DNA from: Prevotellaceae bacterium UBA5903
GTDB taxonomy: Bacteria > Bacteroidota > Bacteroidia > Bacteroidales > Bacteroidaceae
NCBI GenBank assembly: GCA_002431845.1
Contig: DJEH01000151.1
Coordinates: 12,081-25,073 of the forward strand
Direction of reading: 5' to 3'
DNA length: 12,993 bases
The translations under genes and the position numbers were made by a program. Shown here one piece after another: positions 6,563 through 12,993 of the stretch. Every line of letters starts with the position of its first letter. Within the stretch, counting starts at the first letter, position 1. The notes below the pieces were generated by a model. It was given only the letters and a program-made list of their open reading frames with translations, ran no database searches and was not told the origin of the DNA.

Positions 6563-7354
6563 TTAAAGGTTGTTCTTTTCAATATCCTTGAAGTACTTGT
6601 AAGTGCCGTGAGTGATGTTCTCGCACGCAGCTTCGTCGCATACGATGATGCCGTGTTGGTGCATTTGAAGAACAGAGATAGTCCACATCTGAGTAACAGG
6701 ACCTTCGATAGCAGCTTGCAAAGCGCGAGCCTTGTTGTGGCCGTTGCAAAGGATGAGCACTTCTTTTGCCGACATTACAGTGCCAACACCTACTGTGAGT
6801 GCTGTAGCAGGAACGTCCTCGGGCTTACCACCAAAGAAACGAGAGTTTGCTACACGAGTGTCGGTAGTAAGAGTCTTTTGGCGAGTACGGCTTGTAAGTG
6901 CACTACCTGGTTCGTTGAATGCAATGTGGCCATCAGGACCGATACCACCGATAAACAAATCAATGCCACCAGCATCCTTAATCATTTGTTCGTAGTGTGC
7001 GCATTCAGCTTCAAGGTCCTCAGCGTTACCATTGAGGATGTGAATATTCTCTTTAGGGCAGTCAATGTGGTTGAAGAGGTTGGTTGCCATGAAAGAGTGG
7101 TAGCTTTCGGGGTGTGATTCGGGCAGGCCTACGTATTCGTCCATATTGAATGTCAAAACGTGCTTAAAGCTTACGCGACCTTCTTTGTTAGCCTTTACCA
7201 AAGCCTTATACATACCGATAGGTGAAGAACCAGTAGGCAGACCCAATACGAATGGTTTTTCAGCAGTTGGGTTTGCAGCATTGATTTTGCTGATTACATA
7301 CTCTGCTGCCCAGTTCGACAACTTTTCATAGTCGGGTTCGATAATAACTCTCAT
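6563..7354 (-). CDS. nagB: Glucosamine-6-phosphate deaminase NagB
   Basis: NagB converts glucosamine-6-phosphate to fructose-6-phosphate and ammonia in the cytoplasm, feeding amino sugars into glycolysis. The 263-residue protein is close to the length of E. coli NagB and its key residues fall at the same numbers: Asp72 in FNMDEY, Asp141 and His143 in GPDGHIAFNEPG, and Glu148. The phosphate loop GLPTGSSP (38-45) is intact. The residues known to bind the allosteric activator N-acetylglucosamine-6-phosphate in the hexameric enzyme are also kept (Ser151, Arg158, Lys160, Tyr254), so activation is plausible. It appears to be a single-gene unit with its own promoter, a roughly 110-nt leader and a terminator. 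No nagA or nagC lies next to it in this window. Confidence 0.97.
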   Translation of the reverse strand: MRVIIEPDYEKLSNWAAEYVISKINAANPTAEKPFVLGLPTGSSPIGMYKALVKANKEGRVSFKHVLTFNMDEYVGLPESHPESYHSFMATNLFNHIDCPKENIHILNGNAEDLEAECAHYEQMIKDAGGIDLFIGGIGPDGHIAFNEPGSALTSRTRQKTLTTDTRVANSRFFGGKPEDVPATALTVGVGTVMSAKEVLILCNGHNKARALQAAIEGPVTQMWTISVLQMHQHGIIVCDEAACENITHGTYKYFKDIEKNNL

Positions 7355-7463
7355 GATTGTTTTTTGTTATAGTTGGTTAGTGAGAATTGCAAGACAAATC
7401 ATTACGTAAAGTCATCTTTACATAAAGAAAGGTTCTTGCATTTCAACTCTTGTTGAATTTCAG
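7355..7463 (-). promoter_or_regulatory. Foldable 5' leader of nagB
   Basis: The predicted transcript starts near 7463. In mRNA order the leader holds a 6-bp hairpin (7457-7452 with 7447-7442, loop 4), then TGCAAG (7440-7435), which can pair with CTTGCA (7393-7388) around a second 6-bp hairpin (7421-7416 with 7411-7406, loop 4). No T-tract or known riboswitch core was recognised. A regulatory role is inference. Confidence 0.4.
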
Positions 7464-7469
7464 TTTCAC

Positions 7470-7501
7470 GCAAAGTTAAGTAAACTTTGTGGAGTTTGCA
7501 A
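7470..7501 (-). promoter_or_regulatory. nagB promoter
   Basis: On the minus strand TTG (7501-7499), a 20-nt spacer and TAACTTTGC (7478-7470) give the full Bacteroidetes consensus. It uses the same -7 box as the toxin-antitoxin promoter. Confidence 0.8.
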
Positions 7502-7546
7502 GTATTTATTCTTTTTCTTTTCTATATTCTAATTATATATAATGCG

Positions 7547-7580
7547 TTAGCCTTAATCAATGTTTTTTTTGTAGCTTTGT
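7547..7580 (+). promoter_or_regulatory. Possible promoter reading toward dnaE
   Basis: TAGCTTTGT at 7572-7580 matches TAnnTTTG. TTAG at 7547-7550, 21 nt upstream, is a poor -33 box. If active, RNA would start near 7587 and run about 520 nt before the dnaE start codon. It is back to back with the nagB promoter. Confidence 0.45.
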
Positions 7581-7716
7581 CATAAATATGGCTTCAACAA
7601 GCAGATGCTATTGTGAGCATGTTGTTCTACTATTCACATGCAGATAGTGCCAACATGGGATGCAAATTGTCCTATAAACGCATTAAAGTTAGCTCACAAA
7701 CGTGCTATAGTTGTCT

Positions 7717-7760
7717 CATTACGACCGAAACGAGCATTCATTACGACCGTAATGAGCAAA
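7717..7760 (+). repeat. 22-nt tandem repeat with palindromic core
   Basis: Two adjacent copies (7717-7738 and 7739-7760) agree at 18 of 22 positions, both starting CATTACGACCG. The second copy forms TCATTACG-AC-CGTAATGA (7738-7755), an 8-bp inverted repeat around 2 nt. In the first copy the right arm is altered (AAACG), which breaks the symmetry. Confidence 0.75.
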
Positions 7761-7880
7761 CTATCATACGTTTATAAGGCAACATCAACCCGCTTCTTAC
7801 GCAACAATCATGTGCGATATACAGAATTGAGCAGGTGCTTACAACTACTTTTTATTCAAGCCACTATCTTTAGAACAAAT

Positions 7881-8005
7881 GGGCTGAAAGCCCAATAAAA
7901 ACATAGCCTAAGGCAACATCCTTGGGAATAATCTAACGATAACTGAACGCCTTGAAAAGGCAAAAAAACATAGCATGTGCGGTAGGCACTTGCCCAATTA
8001 GGGCA
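7881..8005. repeat. Array of small hairpins, two 68-nt spaced units
   Basis: Five short hairpins follow one another: GGGCT-GAA-AGCCC (7881-7893), CCTAAGG/CCTTGGG (7907-7926, one G-T pair), GCCTT-GAA-AAGGC (7949-7961), GTGC/GCAC (7977-7989) and TGCCC-AATTA-GGGCA (7991-8005). The first and third share a GAA loop and are both followed by an A-rich run and ACATAGC, at a spacing of 68 nt, which marks them as copies of one unit. The stems differ in sequence but keep pairing, as expected if the fold is what matters. Confidence 0.7.
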
Positions 8006-8110
8006 TGACATCAACCTCTCAATACAATCTACTCAAGCATGACTATAAAAAATCCTTTTGTATAGTGCAGAGGATAATAGTTATGCTATTCAGACACAAT
8101 ATACTCTCTT

Positions 8111-11100
8111 ATGCAAGATTTTGTTCATTTACATGTTCACACGCAGTATTCTGTACTCGACGGACAGGCAGCAGTACCAAAGTTAGTTGATAAGGCTATA
8201 AAAGATGGTATGCGCGGCATGGCCATGACAGACCATGGCAACATGATGGGTATAAAGGAATTTTACAACTATTCGAACAAGGTGATAGGCAAAGCTAAAG
8301 GAGCGCTGAAAGATTTGGAAGCAAAGCTTGCATCACTCAACGATGGCACCTATCAACCCAAATTGGATAAAGATGGTAAAAACCCCGACGAAGGCAAAAC
8401 GCATGAACAGCTTGTTGAAGAGTGCCAAAAGGCTATTGAAAAACAGCAACGCATAGCCAATTTTAAACCCATATTTGGTTGTGAAATGTATGTGGCACGT
8501 AGGGGCGATAAGTCGGTAAAACAAGAAAAGATAGACCAATCTGGTTGGCACTTAATCGTGTTGGCTAAAAACGAGCATGGCTATCACAATTTGATTAAAT
8601 TGGTGTCGCGCTCGTGGGTAGACGGCTTCTATATGCGTCCGCGTACCGACCACAAAGACCTTGAGCTCTTTCATGAAGACTTAATTGTATGTTCTGCCTG
8701 TTTGGGTGGCGAAGTGCCACAAAAGATTTTGCAAGGCCGAATTGAAGATGCCGAGGAAACTGTTAAATGGTTTAAGAGCGTTTTTGGCGATGATTATTAC
8801 CTCGAGCTGCAACGCCACGAAGTGAAAGACCCCTCGATTATGGCTAACAGAGATACTTTCCCCTTACAGGTTAAGGTAAACGAGGAGTTGCTGCGCATTG
8901 CAAAGAAATATGATGTAAAATACATTTGCACCAACGATAGCCACTTTGTTGATGAAGAGAATGCTGAGGCTCACGACCGCTTGATATGTTTGGCTACAGG
9001 ACGCGACCTTAGCGACCCCAATCGTATGCTCTACACCAAACAAGAATGGTTTAAAACGCGTGCTGAGATGAATAGCGTGTTTGCCGACTTGCCCGAAGCA
9101 TTGGCTACTACTTGCGAAATATGCGACAAGGTAGAGACTTACTCTATCGACCATGCACCTATCATGCCTAACTTTGCCATCCCCGAGGACTTTGGCACAG
9201 AAGATGAATATAGGCAGAAATACTCCGAAAAAGACCTCTTTGATGAGTTTACACGCGACGAGAACGGCAATGTGGTGATGAGCGAAGAAGACGGCCTTAA
9301 AAAGATAAAGAAACTGGGCGGATACGACAAGCTCTACCGTATCAAGCTTGAGGCTGACTATCTTGCTAAATTGGCATACGAAGGTGCAAAGAAGCGATAT
9401 GGCGACCCTCTTGACGACGAAACGGCCGAACGCATAAAGTTTGAATTGCACATCATGAAAACGATGGGTTTTCCTGGCTACTTCTTGATTGTGCAAGACT
9501 ATATCCGCGCCGCTCGCGAGGAATTGGGCGTAAGCGTGGGGCCCGGACGTGGTTCGGCTGCGGGTAGCGCAGTGGCTTATTGCTTAGGCATCACACAAAT
9601 AGACCCTATCAAGTACGACTTGCTTTTTGAACGTTTCCTCAATCCTGACCGTATTTCGTTGCCCGATATTGATGTGGATTTTGACGATGATGGACGCGGA
9701 CGCGTGCTTAATTGGGTAACGCAAAAGTATGGAGCTGACAATGTGGCACACATTATTACATATGGTACAATGGCCACAAAACTTGCCATTAAGGACGTGG
9801 CGCGTGTGCAGAAACTGCCGCTTTCTATCTCTAACAACTTGTGTAAACTCATTCCGGATAAACTGCCCGAAGGTCCCGATGGGAAGGTGCCTAAAATGAA
9901 CCTGCCCAATGCTATTGCGGCTATACCTGAGTTGCGCGAGGCTGAAACCTCAAGCGATCCTTTATTGCGCGATACCATTCGGTACGCCAAAATGCTCGAA
10001 GGGAACATTCGCAACACAGGGGTGCATGCCTGCGGCTTTATCATTTGCAGGGACAACATCTCCGACTGGGTTCCCGTATCTACCGCCAAGGATAAAGAGA
10101 CGGGCGAGGAGCTGCACTGCACGCAATATGAAGGACGCGTGATTGAAGAAACGGGGCTCATTAAGATGGACTTCTTGGGGCTTAAAACGCTATCAATCAT
10201 CAAGGAGGCACTTGAAAACATACGTATGTCGCTTGGCATAGAACTTGACATTGACGAGATACCTATTGACGACCCTGCCACCTATCAACTATATTGCGAC
10301 GGACGCACAATAGGTACATTCCAATTTGAGTCTACTGGTATGCAAAAGTATCTGCGCGAGTTGCAACCTTCAACCTTTGAGGACTTGATAGCCATGAATG
10401 CGCTCTACCGCCCGGGACCTATGCAGTATATTCCTTCATTTATTGCTCGTAAGCATGGCGATGAACCGATTACTTACGACCTTCCTTGCATGGAAAAATA
10501 CTTGAAGGATACGTATGGTATCACCGTATACCAAGAGCAAGTGATGCTCCTCTCGCGCGAGATTGCCAACTTTACACGCGGCGAAAGCGATGCCCTACGT
10601 AAGGCCATGGGTAAGAAGCTTATTGAAAAGCTTAACCACATGTATCCTAAGTTTATTGAAGGTGGTAAGAAAAACGGCTACGACCCCAAAACGCTCGAAA
10701 AAATATGGAACGACTGGCGTGCATTTGCCTCATACGCTTTTAACAAAAGTCACGCCACGTGCTACTCCTGGGTGGCTTATCAAACAGCTTATCTCAAAGC
10801 CAACTATCCATCGCAATATATGGCGGGTGTGATGAGCCGAAGTTTGGCGGACATTAGCACCGTGTCAAAACTCATGGACGAGTGTAAATCAATGGGCATA
10901 AAGACCTTAGGACCAGACATTAACGAGAGTTTCTTAAAGTTTAGCGTTAACCATAGTGGCGACATCCGCTTTGGCATGGGAGCCGTTAAGGGTGTGGGCG
11001 AGGCCGCAGTAATGGAGGTGCTAAGAGAGCGCGAAGCCAATGGCCCATTTACTTCGGTGTACGATTTGGTTGAGCGTGTTAATCTTTCGTCGTGCAACAA

Positions 11101-11974
11101 AAAGTCGTTAGAGAGTTTGGCTCTTTCGGGGGCATTCGATGGTTTCGGCACCATCACTCGTGAGCAGTTCATTACTCCTAAAGAAAACCACGAGACTTTT
11201 TTGGATGCGCTCGTGCGGTATGGCAACCAGTACCAAATGGATAAAGCACAAAACACAATGTCGCTCTTTGGCCCTACAGAGTCTATAGAGATTGCTAAAC
11301 CCGAACCTCCTAAAGATGTACAGCGATGGAGCGACCTTGAACGCCTAAACCGCGAACGCGATTTGATTGGTATCTACATATCTGGTCACCCGCTCGACTC
11401 TTATAAAATTATTGTAAACAACGTTTGCAATATGCACATGGACCAGTTGGAAGATATAAATGCCTTTGCCAATCAAGACGTGACAATTGGTGGCATTGTG
11501 ACCGACTTACGCATGGGACAAACTCGAACGGGTAAACCTTATGGCATTGTAAAAATGGAGGATTATAGTGGGGTAGGTGAGATAGCTCTCTTTGGCGACG
11601 ATTGGGCAAAACATAGTGGCTACTTCCAAATTGGCAATAGCTTGTTTATCACTGCAAGAGTTGAAGAAAAACAATGGCGGCAAAACGAATATGAACTTAA
11701 GATAGGCAGGGTTGAGTTTTTGGCTGATGTTAAGGATAAAAAGATAAAGTCTTTAACCATCACCGTTCCATTAGACAAGTTGTCGCAATCTGCTATCATA
11801 GAACTGAGTTCTATCATGAAACAAACAAGCGGACCAACTGAGGTTTATTTTAACATCTTTGATAAGGAAAAGCAAATGCAAGTTATGTTGCAAAGCAAGA
11901 GCGTTCACCTCTCTGTTGATAGCGTACTTGTAGACTTTTTAGAAAGTAATGAATTTGATTATCAGATTAATTAA
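8111..11974 (+). CDS. dnaE: DNA polymerase III alpha subunit DnaE
   Basis: This is the replicative polymerase (C-family) that extends new strands in the replisome. The 1287 residues are longer than E. coli DnaE (1160). In order: an N-terminal PHP domain (about 1-290), palm and fingers with catalytic aspartates in PDIDVDFDD (Asp521, Asp523) and KMDFLGLKT (Asp687), the GPGRGSAAGS loop (477-486), a clamp-binding motif QNTMSLFG (1047-1054), and an OB fold with a C-terminal region (about 1122-1287). All nine PHP metal ligands seem present (His8, His10, Asp17, His42, Glu125, His147, Cys197, Asp276, His278), as in DnaE proteins with built-in proofreading. About 60 charged residues (55-117) interrupt the PHP domain, and a second insertion lies at about 365-415. 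The ATG at 8111 sits right before the conserved HLHVHTQYS. Confidence 0.98.
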   Translation: MQDFVHLHVHTQYSVLDGQAAVPKLVDKAIKDGMRGMAMTDHGNMMGIKEFYNYSNKVIGKAKGALKDLEAKLASLNDGTYQPKLDKDGKNPDEGKTHEQLVEECQKAIEKQQRIANFKPIFGCEMYVARRGDKSVKQEKIDQSGWHLIVLAKNEHGYHNLIKLVSRSWVDGFYMRPRTDHKDLELFHEDLIVCSACLGGEVPQKILQGRIEDAEETVKWFKSVFGDDYYLELQRHEVKDPSIMANRDTFPLQVKVNEELLRIAKKYDVKYICTNDSHFVDEENAEAHDRLICLATGRDLSDPNRMLYTKQEWFKTRAEMNSVFADLPEALATTCEICDKVETYSIDHAPIMPNFAIPEDFGTEDEYRQKYSEKDLFDEFTRDENGNVVMSEEDGLKKIKKLGGYDKLYRIKLEADYLAKLAYEGAKKRYGDPLDDETAERIKFELHIMKTMGFPGYFLIVQDYIRAAREELGVSVGPGRGSAAGSAVAYCLGITQIDPIKYDLLFERFLNPDRISLPDIDVDFDDDGRGRVLNWVTQKYGADNVAHIITYGTMATKLAIKDVARVQKLPLSISNNLCKLIPDKLPEGPDGKVPKMNLPNAIAAIPELREAETSSDPLLRDTIRYAKMLEGNIRNTGVHACGFIICRDNISDWVPVSTAKDKETGEELHCTQYEGRVIEETGLIKMDFLGLKTLSIIKEALENIRMSLGIELDIDEIPIDDPATYQLYCDGRTIGTFQFESTGMQKYLRELQPSTFEDLIAMNALYRPGPMQYIPSFIARKHGDEPITYDLPCMEKYLKDTYGITVYQEQVMLLSREIANFTRGESDALRKAMGKKLIEKLNHMYPKFIEGGKKNGYDPKTLEKIWNDWRAFASYAFNKSHATCYSWVAYQTAYLKANYPSQYMAGVMSRSLADISTVSKLMDECKSMGIKTLGPDINESFLKFSVNHSGDIRFGMGAVKGVGEAAVMEVLREREANGPFTSVYDLVERVNLSSCNKKSLESLALSGAFDGFGTITREQFITPKENHETFLDALVRYGNQYQMDKAQNTMSLFGPTESIEIAKPEPPKDVQRWSDLERLNRERDLIGIYISGHPLDSYKIIVNNVCNMHMDQLEDINAFANQDVTIGGIVTDLRMGQTRTGKPYGIVKMEDYSGVGEIALFGDDWAKHSGYFQIGNSLFITARVEEKQWRQNEYELKIGRVEFLADVKDKKIKSLTITVPLDKLSQSAIIELSSIMKQTSGPTEVYFNIFDKEKQMQVMLQSKSVHLSVDSVLVDFLESNEFDYQIN

Positions 11975-12030
11975 GCTGATTATATCATTCATTTCTTAAA
12001 GTCTAAATATCAGCTCCGCATCTTATGCTA

Positions 12031-12063
12031 TTTGCTATATTCATGAACAAACACTATCTTTGC
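12031..12063 (+). promoter_or_regulatory. Thioredoxin operon promoter
   Basis: TTTG at 12031-12034, a 20-nt spacer and TATCTTTGC at 12055-12063 match the full Bacteroidetes consensus. It is the best promoter in the window. Predicted start near 12070 gives an 80-nt leader containing one small inverted repeat (12109-12122). It makes the thioredoxin pair independent of dnaE. Confidence 0.87.
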
Positions 12064-12151
12064 ATAGAGATAGGTGAGTAGGTGCAAACTATTTTGTACT
12101 ATGCGCTTATCAAAAATTTGATTTCTTACTTACATAAAAATACAAATAATA

Positions 12152-12469
12152 ATGGAAAAAGTTATAACTGATTCAAACTACGACGAAATTATTGCAGAAG
12201 GACTTCCCGTAGTGCTCGACTTCTCAGCTACATGGTGTGGCCCCTGCAAGAAGATTGCACCTTACATCTCAGAACTTGCTGAAGAGTATGCTGGCCGTGT
12301 AAATGTGGGCAAGTGTGATGTAGATGATAATGACGAACTCACTGCAAAGTTTGGTATTCGCAACGTACCAACTGTACTCTTTATTAAGAATGGTGAGGTG
12401 GTAGATAAACACGTTGGCGCTGGCAAAAAGTCTGAATTTACAGAGAAAGTAGAAGCGTTGTTAAAGTAA
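12152..12469 (+). CDS. trxA: Thioredoxin
   Basis: This is a cytoplasmic disulfide reductase that passes electrons from thioredoxin reductase to ribonucleotide reductase, peroxidases and other targets. The 105-residue protein is a bare thioredoxin fold with no signal peptide. The redox site WCGPCK is at residues 28-33, preceded by the buried Asp23 in LDFSATW, and the cis-proline is Pro73 in NVPT. GEVVDKHVG (81-89) matches the usual fourth strand and glycine region. It follows dnaE by 177 bp but has its own promoter, and is followed 26 bp later by a small acidic gene, probably in one transcript. The gene symbol follows the family; Bacteroidetes often encode several thioredoxins, so the exact paralogue is uncertain. 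Confidence 0.95.
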   Translation: MEKVITDSNYDEIIAEGLPVVLDFSATWCGPCKKIAPYISELAEEYAGRVNVGKCDVDDNDELTAKFGIRNVPTVLFIKNGEVVDKHVGAGKKSEFTEKVEALLK

Positions 12470-12495
12470 TACTTTAAGCAAAAACATTCTATAGT

Positions 12496-12825
12496 ATGAA
12501 CTTAGATGACGAACTCTTGCAAGATGCTCAAGAGGATGCTGCTGCCGTGGCATACATCAAGACGCATCTTCCACAAGAACTGCAAGACAAGTTTGATGAC
12601 GACTTGTTATACTACTTTTTAGACCTCATCGTTGAGTATTATGCCGAAAGCGGAGTGCTTGATGCAACTCCCGACAAAGACGGCTTTATCGAACTCGACG
12701 AAGAGGAAATAGCAAACTATCTTGCTAAAAAAGCAAAGAAAGAAAAAATGGGTGAGTTCTTGCCCGAAGACCTGCTGTTTGTGGTTCAAGCACAAATGGA
12801 CTTTGAAGACGAGAACAATCTTTAA
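12496..12825 (+). CDS. Small acidic protein of unknown function
   Basis: I do not recognise this 109-residue protein. It has no signal peptide or membrane segment and is very rich in Asp and Glu, with clusters such as DDELLQD, DKFDDDLL and DEEEIANY. A Lys-rich stretch (AKKAKKEK, about 76-83) separates the acidic N-terminal two thirds from the end (EFLPEDLL). The pattern predicts a mostly helical cytoplasmic protein. It sits 26 bp after thioredoxin, on the same strand and before a shared hairpin terminator, so it is likely co-transcribed with it. A link to redox or to replication (dnaE is just upstream) is only a guess from position. The frame and composition look like real coding sequence. 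Confidence 0.82.
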   Translation: MNLDDELLQDAQEDAAAVAYIKTHLPQELQDKFDDDLLYYFLDLIVEYYAESGVLDATPDKDGFIELDEEEIANYLAKKAKKEKMGEFLPEDLLFVVQAQMDFEDENNL

Positions 12826-12839
12826 TTGTCAAAAAACTA

Positions 12840-12879
12840 AAAGAGAGGCTAAGACATATAAATGTTTTGGCCTCTCTTT
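12840..12879. terminator. Terminator after the thioredoxin operon
   Basis: AAAGAGAGGC (12840-12849) pairs with GCCTCTCTTT (12870-12879). The stem continues inward to 18 pairs (two G-T pairs) with a 4-nt loop at 12858-12861. It lies 14 bp after the last stop codon. The U-run is the stem's own TTT, much like the hairpin at 5181-5220. Confidence 0.85.
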
Positions 12880-12944
12880 GCATTCATAACCTTTTGCTAT
12901 TACAAATTATTTTTTTTGAACGTATAAGTAGGTGTTCAAAATTA

Positions 12945-12977
12945 TTTATATAAATGGATTTTTTATTTTTACATTTG
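12945..12977 (+). promoter_or_regulatory. Possible promoter for the next gene outside the window
   Basis: TACATTTG at 12970-12977 fits TAnnTTTG, with TTTA (12945-12948) 21 nt upstream as a weak -33 box. No start codon follows before the right edge. Confidence 0.35.
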
Positions 12978-12993
12978 AAGCACTTTCTGTGGC

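Larger units (their letters stand above)
7581..8110 (+). other. Long intergenic or leader region ahead of dnaE
   Basis: About 530 bp without a gene I trust. It contains an inverted pair GCATGT/ACATGC (7617-7641), a 22-nt tandem repeat with a palindrome (7717-7760) and a set of short hairpins (7881-8005). An open frame of 86 codons from 7638 spans most of it, but it runs through the palindrome and the first hairpin and lacks any recognisable domain, so I do not call it. No tRNA or clear promoter lies immediately before dnaE. It may be a long dnaE leader, an independent small RNA, or an accumulation of intergenic repeats. Confidence 0.5.

Noticed and set aside
7355..7463. Known riboswitch or glmS-type ribozyme
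   Set aside because: I could not find the conserved core of any known class. The gene downstream is nagB, not glmS.
7638..7898. Open frame of 86 codons with an ATG, plus strand
   Set aside because: It runs through the tandem repeat and the first hairpin, has no recognised domain, and starts inside an inverted repeat. I treat it as repeat DNA that happens to be open.
7717..8005. CRISPR array
   Set aside because: There are only two direct repeats with no spacer between them, and the hairpins have different sequences. No cas gene is present.
8864..10281. Long minus-strand frames opposite dnaE (8864-9496 and 9577-10281)
   Set aside because: They are antisense to conserved polymerase domains and their composition reflects the complementary codons.

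Overview
The window looks like chromosomal DNA from a member of the Bacteroidetes, most likely Bacteroidales and probably Prevotella-like. The reasons are moderate-to-low G+C, weak ribosome-binding sites, and several promoters of the Bacteroidetes primary-sigma type (TTTG/TTG, about 20 nt, then TAnnTTTGC), plus the protein families present. The genus is an inference from protein flavour and was not tested by any search.

Layout. Positions 1-2912 (minus strand) hold the NAD+-dependent DNA ligase ligA, followed 18 bp later by the first 289 codons of a two-domain glycosyltransferase that runs off the left edge. Divergently, trmD (tRNA m1G37 methyltransferase) and a GNAT acetyltransferase form a plus-strand pair (3079-4294). 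Positions 4295-6562 are an accessory, partly decayed stretch: short inverted repeats, a frameshifted secreted-protein gene ending in a strong hairpin, a truncated and frameshifted gene remnant, a complete Phd/YefM-RelE type toxin-antitoxin module with its own promoter and dyads, and about 320 bp of gene-less DNA with a G8 tract and ORF fragments. Next comes nagB (glucosamine-6-phosphate deaminase, minus strand) with a clear promoter, a foldable leader and a textbook terminator. Between nagB and dnaE lie about 530 bp without a convincing gene, holding a 22-nt tandem repeat and a row of small hairpins. Positions 8111-12825 carry dnaE (replicative DNA polymerase III alpha subunit), thioredoxin and a small acidic protein of unknown function. 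A hairpin terminator follows, then the start of the next promoter region.

How the genes fit together. ligA and dnaE are replication and repair housekeeping genes, trmD maintains the translational reading frame, nagB links amino-sugar breakdown to glycolysis, and thioredoxin is a redox carrier. These are not one pathway. Conserved genes are separated by two islands of decayed or repetitive DNA (about 4.3-6.5 kb and 7.6-8.1 kb). I see no convincing new multi-gene system. The points most worth checking are the hairpin/repeat array ahead of dnaE, the foldable nagB leader, the frameshift in the secreted-protein gene, and the repeated inverted motif shared by 4.4 kb and 6.4 kb.
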